Below are positions 1 to 6,890 of a DNA stretch of 26,470 bases, one piece after another. Under the pieces are notes generated by a model that did no database searches, was not told the DNA's origin, and saw only the letters and a program-made list of their open reading frames with translations. The stretch is from assembly GCA_049325575.1 (NCBI GenBank), contig JBMOLK010000347.1:1-26470 (forward strand), written 5' to 3'. Origin of the DNA: JBMOLK01 sp049325575. GTDB lineage: Bacteria; Bacillota; Clostridia; Acetivibrionales; Acetivibrionaceae. Position numbers and translations under genes: made by a program. Every line of letters starts with the position of its first letter. Position 1 is the first letter of the stretch.

Positions 1-346
1 TAATATATACCTGACCGTCTTTTAACTCCACCGTCTCTCCTGGAAGACCGATAACCCTTTTTACATAAAGTATGTCTTCATTATCAGGATATTTAAAGAC
101 TACAATATCTCCTCTTTCAGGGTTGCTGACAATGTAGTGAAGCCTGCTGGCAATTACCCTGTCCTTTGGCATGATTGTTGTTGCCATTGACTCTGTTGGA
201 ATATATGCATTAACTATAACATATCTTGTTATAAGAATAGCTATTATAAATGCAGCACCCAAATATAATATCCAACTGACAGCTTCTTTTATATTAAGCC
301 ATCTTTTATCTTGGCTCTTGGTTGAGTCAGAGTTTTCCATTTCCAT
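1..346 (-). CDS. lepB: Signal peptidase I, 3'-truncated by window edge
   Basis: Membrane-bound serine protease that removes signal peptides from exported proteins. 115 codons are visible from ATG at 346, and the frame runs off the left edge. A charged cytoplasmic N-terminus is followed by one membrane segment at about residues 23-46. The catalytic Ser is probably S53 in PTESM and the general-base Lys is K96 in YVKRVIGLPGE, which is the box expected for family S26. AAGGACGG lies just upstream of the first ATG; a second ATG six bases later is poorly spaced from it. The two catalytic boxes make the family assignment firm. Substrate range cannot be told. The C-terminal part of the catalytic domain is outside the window. 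Confidence 0.93.
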   Translation of the reverse strand, partial: MEMENSDSTKSQDKRWLNIKEAVSWILYLGAAFIIAILITRYVIVNAYIPTESMATTIMPKDRVIASRLHYIVSNPERGDIVVFKYPDNEDILYVKRVIGLPGETVELKDGQVYI

Positions 347-380
347 TACCCGTCCTTTATAATGCATATAAGTACTCATA

Positions 381-415
381 TATAAAAGGTGAAGGCCATT
401 TTGCTGACCTTCACC
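381..415 (-). terminator. Intrinsic terminator after fba
   Basis: GGTGAAGG at 389-396 pairs with CCTTCACC at 408-415, and the stem extends to 11 pairs including one G-T. On the minus strand it is followed by TTTTATATA. It sits about 20 bases past the fba stop codon, as expected for the end of that transcript. Confidence 0.8.
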
Positions 416-433
416 CCATCCAAATTTTTAATA

Positions 434-1363
434 TTAAGCTTTTCCGTCACAGCCTAAAACATGAATAAGTTTGTGTTTAACAACTTCTTTTATTGCTGTT
501 CTAGCTGGCCCTAAGTACTGTCTTGGGTCGAAGTGTGATGGGTTTTCTGCGAAATATTTCCTTATAGTTCCTGTTAAAGCAAGCCTTAAATCGGAGTCTA
601 TGTTTATTTTACAAACAGCCATTGATGCAGCTTTTCTTAGCATTTCTTCAGGAACGCCCTTTGCACCAGGCATATTGCCGCCATTTTTGTTTATCATTTC
701 AACATATTCAGGCATAACTGATGAAGCTCCGTGTAAAACTATGGGGAAACCGGGAAGTCTTTTTTGGATTTCTTCCAGGATATCAAATCTTAGTCTTGGC
801 TCGCCCTTAAACTTAAAGGCTCCATGGCTGGTACCGATAGCTATCGCAAGAGAGTCAACTCCTGTCTTCTGAACAAACTCTTCAACCTGATCCGGATCTG
901 TAAATGCTGCATCTTCTTCAGACACGTTAACAGCATCTTCTATTCCGGCAAGTCTTCCAAGCTCTCCCTCAACAACAACACCTTTTGCATGAGCATACTC
1001 AACAACCTGCTTTGTCAGCTTGATGTTTTCTTCAAAAGAATGGTGTGATCCATCAATCATAACTGATGTAAATCCGCCGTCTATACATGATTTACAAAGC
1101 TCGAATGTATCACCGTGGTCAAGATGTACACATATCGGAAGGCCTGTTTCTATAATCGCAGCTTCAATAAGCTTCATTAAGTATGTATGGTTTGCATACT
1201 TTCTTGCTCCTGCTGAAACCTGAAGAATTAACGGAGCATTTACTTCCTTGGCTGCTTCGGTAATACCCTGAACTATTTCCATGTTGTTAACATTAAAAGC
1301 ACCGATAGCATAACCGCCTTCGTAAGCTTTTTTAAACATTTCACGACTTGTAACTAAAGCCAT
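434..1363 (-). CDS. fba: Class II fructose-1,6-bisphosphate aldolase
   Basis: Cleaves fructose-1,6-bisphosphate to DHAP and glyceraldehyde-3-phosphate (reversible), in the cytosol; zinc-dependent. The protein is 309 aa, normal for the short class II form. The HLDHGD motif at 80-85 carries the expected catalytic Asp (D82) and Zn ligand H83. H180 in GTSHG and H211 in VLHGAS are the other expected Zn ligands, and VEGELG is at 132-137. ATG at 1363 follows AAGGAGT by a good spacing. It is transcribed divergently from the PPi-type phosphofructokinase, so the two consecutive glycolytic steps share one 479-bp intergenic region. An imperfect Rex-like site (1406-1423) overlaps its probable promoter. 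Related tagatose-bisphosphate or ketose-bisphosphate aldolases look similar, but the neighbour favours FBP. Confidence 0.95.
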   Translation of the reverse strand: MALVTSREMFKKAYEGGYAIGAFNVNNMEIVQGITEAAKEVNAPLILQVSAGARKYANHTYLMKLIEAAIIETGLPICVHLDHGDTFELCKSCIDGGFTSVMIDGSHHSFEENIKLTKQVVEYAHAKGVVVEGELGRLAGIEDAVNVSEEDAAFTDPDQVEEFVQKTGVDSLAIAIGTSHGAFKFKGEPRLRFDILEEIQKRLPGFPIVLHGASSVMPEYVEMINKNGGNMPGAKGVPEEMLRKAASMAVCKINIDSDLRLALTGTIRKYFAENPSHFDPRQYLGPARTAIKEVVKHKLIHVLGCDGKA

Positions 1364-1392
1364 ATTTTCAACTCCTTATATTTATATTAGTT

Positions 1393-1423
1393 ATTATACC
1401 CTTACTTGTTAAGTTTTTATCAT
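1393..1423 (-). promoter_or_regulatory. Probable fba promoter with imperfect Rex-like site
   Basis: On the minus strand TATAAT (plus 1393-1398) stands about 30 bases before the fba start. No good -35 is seen. TTGTTAA-GTTT-TTATCAT at 1406-1423 matches 12 of 14 fixed positions of the clostridial Rex consensus TTGTTAA-N4-TTAACAA and lies where a -35 and spacer would be. The -10 is convincing; the Rex reading is tentative. Confidence 0.4.
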
Positions 1424-1606
1424 AATTATTTTATCAGATTCAAGCTGAAAATCAAGGCAAAATTAAAATTTCTATTGGCAGGTTATCAATATCGATAGAA
1501 AACTATGGTTTTCCCCAGTATGTCTATTTTGAAAATTCCGTCAATTCAAGCTTTCGTTCCAGTCTATACTGCTTGTTTTTTATTTTTATCTTTTTATCAA
1601 GTTGAA

Positions 1607-1635
1607 TTGCATTTTATACATAATTATGTTATATT
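1607..1635 (+). promoter_or_regulatory. Probable sigma-A promoter of pfk
   Basis: TTGCAT (1607-1612), a 17-base spacer and TATATT (1630-1635). Transcription would start near 1642, giving a leader of about 200 nt that contains the structured element at 1690-1788. The surrounding stretch from 1430 to 1600 is AT-rich and holds no gene I can support. Confidence 0.6.
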
Positions 1636-1689
1636 TTTATGTGATTGTGTTTAGACCATCTTGTTTTATTTCTTAAAGGGTCTATCTAC

Positions 1690-1788
1690 AGAGATCGAAC
1701 TGTAAAAGTAGATAAACTTGATGAGCCCGCCATTTGTATCAAATTGGCGGAGCGAATTATATGTTTATCTTTACAGTTTGTTATCTCT
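1690..1788 (+). ncRNA. Structured leader element, copy 1 (unknown family, upstream of pfk)
   Basis: A long imperfect inverted repeat forms a closed helix. AGAGAT (1690-1695) pairs with ATCTCT (1783-1788). AACTGTAAA (1698-1706) pairs with TTTACAGTT (1770-1778). After an AGTA bulge, GATAAAC (1711-1717) pairs with GTTTATC (1763-1769). Inside is a GC-rich hairpin, CCGCCATTTG (1727-1736) against CAAATTGGCGG (1740-1750). It lies in the probable 5' UTR, 55 bases before the pfk start. A homologous element in the same sense orientation precedes the nitroreductase gene (14800-14905). There is no U-tract after the helix, so it is not a terminator. I do not recognise it as a known riboswitch. A MITE-like repeat is the main alternative. 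Confidence 0.65.
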
Positions 1789-1842
1789 AGAACACGTAAA
1801 AACACATTTAGTTTATATATTTAACTTTAAGGAGGTTATAAT

Positions 1843-3090
1843 ATGAGCCGTTTGGAAGGGGCATGCATGTTCGGTCAGTCAGGTGGCCCAACATCAGTTA
1901 TTAATGCGAGTGCAGCAGGTGTTATCCAGGAAGCTTTAAAGCAGGATTGTATTACTGCTGTTTACGGTGCAGCACATGGAATCAGAGGCGTTTTGGACGA
2001 AAACTTTTATGACATGAGTAAGGAAGATGCTTATGAGTTGGATCTTCTAAAAACAACTCCATCCTCCGCACTAGGTTCTGTTAGATACAAACTTAAAAGC
2101 GCTGACGAAGATGAAACAGATTACAAAAGACTTTTGGAAGTATTTAAAAAGTATAATATAAGATATTTCTTCTACAACGGTGGAAATGACTCAATGGACA
2201 CCTGTAACAAGGTAAGCAAGTACATGCAGAAGGTTGGGTACGAGTGCAGAATTATGGGCGTTCCAAAGACCATAGATAATGACTTGTGGGGAACAGACCA
2301 TTGTCCGGGCTATGGCAGCGCAGCAAAATATGTTGCTACCTCCACTATGGAAGTATTCCATGATGCAAGGGTTTATGATACAGGAATGATAACAGTTCTT
2401 GAAGTTATGGGAAGAAACGCAGGTTGGCTGACTGCAGCATCCGCATTGGCTGCTCATAAAGGGAATGGACCGGATCTGATTTACTTACCGGAAGTTGCAT
2501 TTGATATGGATAAATTCATTGAAGATACAATGAGAATCTATAAGGAAAACGGCAAAGTAATAATTGCTGTTTCAGAAGGTATTAAGGATAAGGATGGGAA
2601 ATATATTTCCGAATACGGCTCTGATCTTGCTAAAACAAAGGATTCCTTCGGACATGCACAATTAGGCGGACTTGCTTCAACACTTGCCAATATTGTTAAG
2701 CAAAAAACCGGTTCAAAGGTTCGCGGAATTGAGTTTAGCTTACTTCAGAGGTGTGCTGCTCATGTTGGTTCTCTGACAGACGTAAATGAAGCTTATATGG
2801 CTGGTCAAATGGCTGTAAAATATGCAGTTGAAGGAAAAACAGACTACATGGTAGCATTTGAAAGAGCTGAAGGTCCTGAATACAAATGCAACATTAAGCT
2901 TATTAACTTAACTGAAGTTGCAAATACAGAAAAGAAGATTCCAAGAGAATGGATAAACAAAGAAGGCAACGGTTTAACTGAAGACTTCATAAAATATGCG
3001 CTGCCATTAATTCAGGGAGAATCAAAGCCTCCGTTGGAAGATGGCCTTCCAAGATTTGCAAAGCTCAAAAAGGTTCTTGCAAAGAAATAA
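1843..3090 (+). CDS. pfp: Phosphofructokinase, pyrophosphate-dependent type
   Basis: Phosphorylates fructose-6-phosphate to fructose-1,6-bisphosphate in glycolysis. 415 aa, longer than the ~320 aa of the ATP-dependent bacterial enzyme. The N-terminal loop is FGQSGGPTSVIN (10-21). Two diagnostic positions point to PPi as phosphoryl donor: GGNDS at 113-117 has Asp (D116) where ATP enzymes have Gly (GGDGS), and PKTIDND at 141-147 has Lys (K142) where ATP enzymes have Gly (PGTIDND). MGRNAGWL follows as in all PFKs. ATG at 1843 follows AAGGAGG. The gene has its own promoter and structured leader. Downstream, a riboswitch/terminator separates it from pfl, so some transcripts may read through. The reaction is reversible, so it could also act in gluconeogenesis. 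Confidence 0.93.
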   Translation: MSRLEGACMFGQSGGPTSVINASAAGVIQEALKQDCITAVYGAAHGIRGVLDENFYDMSKEDAYELDLLKTTPSSALGSVRYKLKSADEDETDYKRLLEVFKKYNIRYFFYNGGNDSMDTCNKVSKYMQKVGYECRIMGVPKTIDNDLWGTDHCPGYGSAAKYVATSTMEVFHDARVYDTGMITVLEVMGRNAGWLTAASALAAHKGNGPDLIYLPEVAFDMDKFIEDTMRIYKENGKVIIAVSEGIKDKDGKYISEYGSDLAKTKDSFGHAQLGGLASTLANIVKQKTGSKVRGIEFSLLQRCAAHVGSLTDVNEAYMAGQMAVKYAVEGKTDYMVAFERAEGPEYKCNIKLINLTEVANTEKKIPREWINKEGNGLTEDFIKYALPLIQGESKPPLEDGLPRFAKLKKVLAKK

Positions 3091-3133
3091 TCGGGTACAA
3101 CTAGTGAACCGATAGATTTTCGAAAAAGAAGAG

Positions 3134-3200
3134 AAATCATACGACTGGCGGAAGTGGAGTTTACCACATGGAGTATGATTTAAGATTTTACCGACCGCCT
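3134..3200 (+). ncRNA. ZTP riboswitch aptamer (pfl motif)
   Basis: Matches the ZTP aptamer layout as I remember it from the Fusobacterium example. P1 AAATCATAC (3134-3142) pairs with GTATGATTT (3173-3181) and encloses ACTGGCGGAA. A GTGG (3154-3157)/CCAC (3164-3167) hairpin is followed by ACATGGAGTATG. After the linker comes CCGACCGCCTGGG (3191-3203), whose CCGCC (3195-3199) can pair with GGCGG (3147-3151) as the pseudoknot. The class senses ZTP/ZMP, which accumulate when 10-formyl-tetrahydrofolate is short, and usually turns on folate and purine genes. It lies about 220 nt upstream of pfl. I see no clear promoter between the pfk stop and the aptamer, so the RNA may be reached by readthrough from pfk. 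Confidence 0.9.
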
Positions 3201-3232
3201 GGGTAATACAAATACTCAGGCGGTCTTTTGTT
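3193..3232 (+). terminator. Intrinsic terminator, expression platform of the ZTP riboswitch
   Basis: GACCGCCTGGGTA (3193-3205) pairs with TACTCAGGCGGTC (3213-3225), a 13-bp stem with one wobble, followed by TTTTGTTT. The 5' arm contains the conserved CCGCCTGGG of the aptamer pseudoknot, so ligand-bound aptamer and terminator cannot form together. That is the logic of a transcriptional ON switch. Confidence 0.88.
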
Positions 3233-3352
3233 TATTCTTGTATAGATATTTTTTACCGATATATATTATGGAAGATTAATCAATAAAGTAAAAGCTGTAA
3301 CTAGATTGAATTACGCTGTTAAAAAAGCTGGCAGGCTTTAGGGGGTTTTCAT

Positions 3353-5587
3353 ATGTTTGAAATTGCTTGGAGAGGATTTATTCCGGGAATCTGGCAAAAG
3401 AATATTGATGTTCGTGACTTTATAATCAAAAACTATACACCGTATAATGAATCTGAAAGCTTTTTGGTAGACTCCAGTATAAAAACCAAAAAACTGTGGA
3501 GCAAGTGCAAAAAACTTCTTAGAGAAGAATATTTAAAAGCCGGTGTCTTAAATGTAGATACAAAAAACATATCCGGAATTACAAGCTATCCACCAGGCTA
3601 TATAGATGAAAAATATGAAGTGATAAAAGGACTGCAAACTGACCGTCCTTTAAAGAGGTCAATTATGCCCTTTGGAGGCATAAGAATGGCAAAGCAGGCT
3701 TGTGAACAGTATAACTATGTTTTGTCTCATAAAACTGAAGAAATATTTGAAAAGTTCCGTAAAACCCACAACGATGGCGTATTCAGTGCATATACTCCCG
3801 AAATGAAAAAAGCGAGAAAATGCGGTGTAATAACCGGTCTTCCAGATGCCTACGGCCGTGGAAGAATAATTGGAGACTACAGAAGAGTCGCGCTATATGG
3901 CGTAAAGAGACTTATAGATGATAAAAAAAATGATTTAAACCAGCTTCTTGACATGGATATGAATGATGAGATTATCCGCCTAAGAGAAGAAGTTTCAGAG
4001 CAAATCAACTCCTTAAATGAGCTGGTTGAAATGGCTAATGGATATGGATATGATATATCAAGGCCCGCAGAAAACTCCCTGGAGGCTGTTCAATGGACAT
4101 ACTTTGCTTTCCTGGGTGCCATGAAAGAAACCAATGGCGCTGCAAACTCCTTAGGTAGAGTAAGTTCCTTCTTGGACATATACATTGAAAGGGACCTTAA
4201 TGAAGGAAAACTCACAGAAGTTGAAGCCCAGGAGCTGATCGACCAGTTTGTAATAAAATTAAGACTTATACGTCACTTAAGGACACCTGACTACAATGAA
4301 CTCTTTGCAGGCGACCCGGTATGGATAACAGAGTCAATTGGCGGTATGTGCGAAGACGGAAGGCATATGGTCACAAAAACATCCTATCGTTTTCTGCAGA
4401 CACTTTTTAACCTTGGTCCTGCACCCGAGCCAAATATTACCATACTTTGGTCCGAAAGACTTCCCTTCCACTTCAAAAGGTTCTGTGCCAAGGTGTCCAT
4501 GGTTACAAGTGCTATACAATATGAAAATGACGATCTTATGAGACCGCTCTTTAATGATGACTATGGTATATCCTGCTGCGTTTCCGCAATGCGCATTGGA
4601 AAGGACATGCAGTACTTTGGAGCCCGCTGCAATCTTCCAAAGCTTTTACTTTTAGCGTTAAACGGAGGAAAAGATGAAATAACAGGGGATCAGATTGCTC
4701 CTGAAATTGAGCCTTATCCCTATGAATACCTTGACTACAACAAGGTTTTAAGCAGGTTTAAGCATCTGCAGAAATGGCTCACCAGGTTATATGTTAATAC
4801 AATGAATGTAATACATTACATGCACGATAAATACGCATACGAAAGACTTATGCTGGCTCTTCACGATACCGAAGTGGAAAGGCTTATGGCTTTTGGAATA
4901 GCCGGTCTTTCGGTTCTTGTAGACTCATTGAGTGCCATTAAATACACCTATGTGAAGGCTATCAGGGATGAAAGAGGCCTTATAACCGATTTTGAAATCA
5001 AAGGGGACTACCCTCAATTCGGCAATGATGATGATAGGGTTGACAGCATTGCAGTTGAAGTAGTAAGGGATTTCTATAATGACTTGAAAAAGTGCAGCAC
5101 TTACAGAAATGCCAAACACACCCTTTCAATCCTAACCATAACCTCAAATGTTGTGTATGGAAAGAAGACGGGTTCAACACCCGACGGAAGGAAGAAGGGT
5201 GAACCCTTTGCACCCGGTGCAAACCCTATGCATGGAAGAGATAAAATGGGGGCTTTGGCTGCTTTAAATTCTGTTGCCAAAATACCTTATGAATACTGCA
5301 AAGATGGTATATCTCTGACCCTAACCCTTGTCCCGCGTTCACTTGGAAGGGATATGGACGCAAGACTTAATAACCTTGTTGGTCTATTGGACGGTTATTT
5401 CTTACAGGGTGGCCATCATATAAATATAAATGTTCTTGAGAAAGTGGTACTGGAAAAAGCCATGGAGGACCCATATAACTATCCGCAGCTTACTATAAGG
5501 GTATCAGGATATGCTGTAAATTTCATACGGCTTACGAGACAGCAGCAGCTGGAGGTTATATCCAGGACCTTCCATAGCGCAATGTAA
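3353..5587 (+). CDS. pflB: Pyruvate formate-lyase (formate C-acetyltransferase)
   Basis: Glycyl-radical enzyme converting pyruvate and CoA to acetyl-CoA and formate, cytosolic and oxygen-sensitive. 744 aa, typical for the family. The adjacent catalytic cysteines C408-C409 (SCCVS) precede MQYFGARCNL, the conserved segment after the Cys pair. The radical site is G719 in RVSGYAVNF near the C-terminus, as in E. coli PflB. The start follows AGGGGG with a 7-base spacer. The activase follows after 74 bases. Formate from this enzyme can be charged onto tetrahydrofolate, which explains a ZTP riboswitch upstream. The paired cysteines argue against glycerol dehydratase or other glycyl-radical diol enzymes. 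Confidence 0.96.
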   Translation: MFEIAWRGFIPGIWQKNIDVRDFIIKNYTPYNESESFLVDSSIKTKKLWSKCKKLLREEYLKAGVLNVDTKNISGITSYPPGYIDEKYEVIKGLQTDRPLKRSIMPFGGIRMAKQACEQYNYVLSHKTEEIFEKFRKTHNDGVFSAYTPEMKKARKCGVITGLPDAYGRGRIIGDYRRVALYGVKRLIDDKKNDLNQLLDMDMNDEIIRLREEVSEQINSLNELVEMANGYGYDISRPAENSLEAVQWTYFAFLGAMKETNGAANSLGRVSSFLDIYIERDLNEGKLTEVEAQELIDQFVIKLRLIRHLRTPDYNELFAGDPVWITESIGGMCEDGRHMVTKTSYRFLQTLFNLGPAPEPNITILWSERLPFHFKRFCAKVSMVTSAIQYENDDLMRPLFNDDYGISCCVSAMRIGKDMQYFGARCNLPKLLLLALNGGKDEITGDQIAPEIEPYPYEYLDYNKVLSRFKHLQKWLTRLYVNTMNVIHYMHDKYAYERLMLALHDTEVERLMAFGIAGLSVLVDSLSAIKYTYVKAIRDERGLITDFEIKGDYPQFGNDDDRVDSIAVEVVRDFYNDLKKCSTYRNAKHTLSILTITSNVVYGKKTGSTPDGRKKGEPFAPGANPMHGRDKMGALAALNSVAKIPYEYCKDGISLTLTLVPRSLGRDMDARLNNLVGLLDGYFLQGGHHININVLEKVVLEKAMEDPYNYPQLTIRVSGYAVNFIRLTRQQQLEVISRTFHSAM

Positions 5588-5661
5588 GCCATAAGTGAAG
5601 CTTTACTTCAGTGATACTGTTTTTGAAGTTCGAAAAAATATACCCTGCTTAGGAGGTATAC

Positions 5662-6405
5662 ATGGGGGTACAAGGCAGAATACACTCTTTTGAATCGTTT
5701 GGTACTGTAGATGGCCCTGGAATACGTTTTGTTGTGTTTATGCAGGGCTGTCCCTTTTGCTGCATGTACTGTCACAACCCTGATACCTGGAGCTATGAAG
5801 AAGGGTCCTTTCATACAGCAGAGGAAGTTTTTAAAAAAATAAAAAGGTTTACTCCATACTTTAAAAATACCGGCGGAGGAGTAACGGTATCAGGTGGTGA
5901 ACCCCTGATGCAGATCGACTTTTTGGTTGAACTTTTTAGATGCTGCAAGGAAGAAGTTATTCACACGGCAATAGATACAAACGGATTTCATCAGACTTCC
6001 AGCAGCAATTTGGATGCCTTGCTCAAGTATACAGATATGGTATTATTGGACATTAAGCACATGAACCCCGAAAAGCATAAAAAGATTACGGGTTTTTCCA
6101 ACAATCAAGTTTTGGACTTCGCAAAATATCTTAACCTCAAAAATGTACCCACCTGGATAAGGTACGTGGTAGTACCAGGACTTACAGATGATGAGCAAGG
6201 CATAAAAGACCTTGATTCATTTATAAAGGGTTTATCAAATATAGAAAAAATTGAGCTTCTTCCTTTTCATAAGATGGGCGAGCACAAGTGGAAAGAGCTT
6301 GGTCGCATTTATAATCTTAGTGATACCCCTCCCGCTTCAGCCAGCCACATGGAAAGAGTAAAAATGCTTTTTGATTGTGATATTGACATATCATATTCCA
6401 CTTAG
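5662..6405 (+). CDS. pflA: Pyruvate formate-lyase activating enzyme (radical SAM)
   Basis: Uses S-adenosylmethionine and a [4Fe-4S] cluster to abstract hydrogen from the glycine of PFL, switching it on. 247 aa, close to E. coli PflA. The radical-SAM motif C30-x3-C34-x2-C37 is followed by HNPDTW. The GGGVTVSGGEP segment at about residues 73-83 supplies the SAM-binding GGE-type motif. There is no extra ferredoxin insert, so it is the short PFL-specific class rather than a diol-dehydratase activase. AGGAGG sits five bases before the ATG. It is cotranscribed with pflB in all likelihood. One extra cysteine (C33) lies inside the cluster loop, giving CPFCCMYC, which is not required by the motif. Confidence 0.95.
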   Translation: MGVQGRIHSFESFGTVDGPGIRFVVFMQGCPFCCMYCHNPDTWSYEEGSFHTAEEVFKKIKRFTPYFKNTGGGVTVSGGEPLMQIDFLVELFRCCKEEVIHTAIDTNGFHQTSSSNLDALLKYTDMVLLDIKHMNPEKHKKITGFSNNQVLDFAKYLNLKNVPTWIRYVVVPGLTDDEQGIKDLDSFIKGLSNIEKIELLPFHKMGEHKWKELGRIYNLSDTPPASASHMERVKMLFDCDIDISYST

Positions 6406-6512
6406 CAGCTGCTAAGGTGGTTAAAAAACGGCTTTATAATAGGAAGTACTGTATAAATCCTTTCATTACAGGGAATTCTAAAAGAATCTACTGTATATAA
6501 GGAGCTGAAAAA

Positions 6513-6785
6513 ATGAAGATTACAGAATTTTTATCTGATATGGGAACTTCCATGGCAAACGGATATATTGAAAATCTTAAGGAACAGGACCCCGAAAAGC
6601 TGGATCAGATAATAAAGATGTTTAACAACCTGTCAGAACTTGCACTTAATGTACTTAAAGAAAATGATCAGTTTCGTACTAACTTTGCCAGAATTCATTC
6701 AGAGTTTTTAAAATATCCTGAATGCAGAGAAGTAATTGAAGGTTCTATGGAAGCATATAAAAAATATAAGAGTCAAATTATGTAA
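6513..6785 (+). CDS. Small protein of unknown function, 90 aa
   Basis: I do not recognise a family. The protein is mostly helical by composition, with no signal peptide or membrane segment and one cysteine (in KYPECREV). Charged, amphipathic stretches run through its whole length. A good RBS (AAGGAGC, 9 bases before ATG) and its place in the pflB-pflA direction, 107 bases after pflA, support it as a real gene. The only counter-oriented neighbour begins past a strong terminator. Role unknown; a helical adaptor or binding protein is guesswork. Confidence 0.7.
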   Translation: MKITEFLSDMGTSMANGYIENLKEQDPEKLDQIIKMFNNLSELALNVLKENDQFRTNFARIHSEFLKYPECREVIEGSMEAYKKYKSQIM

Positions 6786-6839
6786 TAGAAGCCACTTTTA
6801 CATCAGCATTATAATATTTGATATGGGTAGTAAATAAAA

Positions 6840-6876
6840 AAGATGGTCATTATCCTGTAAGGATAGTGGCCATCTT
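6840..6876 (-). terminator. Terminator between converging genes (best for the minus strand)
   Basis: A 17-bp stem, AAGATGGTCATTATCCT (6840-6856) against AGGATAGTGGCCATCTT (6860-6876), has two G-T pairs and a 3-base loop. On the minus strand it is followed by TTTTTATTT, ending the SLH-protein transcript 14 bases past its stop. The plus side has only a short ATATA tail, but the stem may also stop the pfl transcript. Confidence 0.85.
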
Positions 6877-6890
6877 ATATACATTATTGC

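Noticed and set aside
471..872. Long open frames antisense to fba, pfl, the ABC permease and hydrogenase genes
   Set aside because: They lie inside well-supported genes on the other strand, lack family features and mostly lack ribosome sites.
3091..3120. Possible terminator ATCGGGT...AACCGAT directly after pfk
   Set aside because: Only seven pairs including a wobble, with a large loop and a poor T-run; the riboswitch terminator downstream is far stronger.
5588..5661. Possible hairpin between pflB and pflA (TGAAG/CTTCA, CAGT/ACTG before TTTTT)
   Set aside because: Very short stems; more likely spacer than a terminator or processing site.
6402..6417. 16-bp palindrome CTTAGCAGCTGCTAAG at the pflA stop codon
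   Set aside because: No U-tract follows and the half-sites do not match a known operator; it may be chance or a minor pause site.
6447..6497. Direct repeat TACTGTATA at 6447-6455 and 6489-6497 upstream of the 90-aa gene
   Set aside because: Two short AT-rich copies 42 bases apart are too weak to call an operator.
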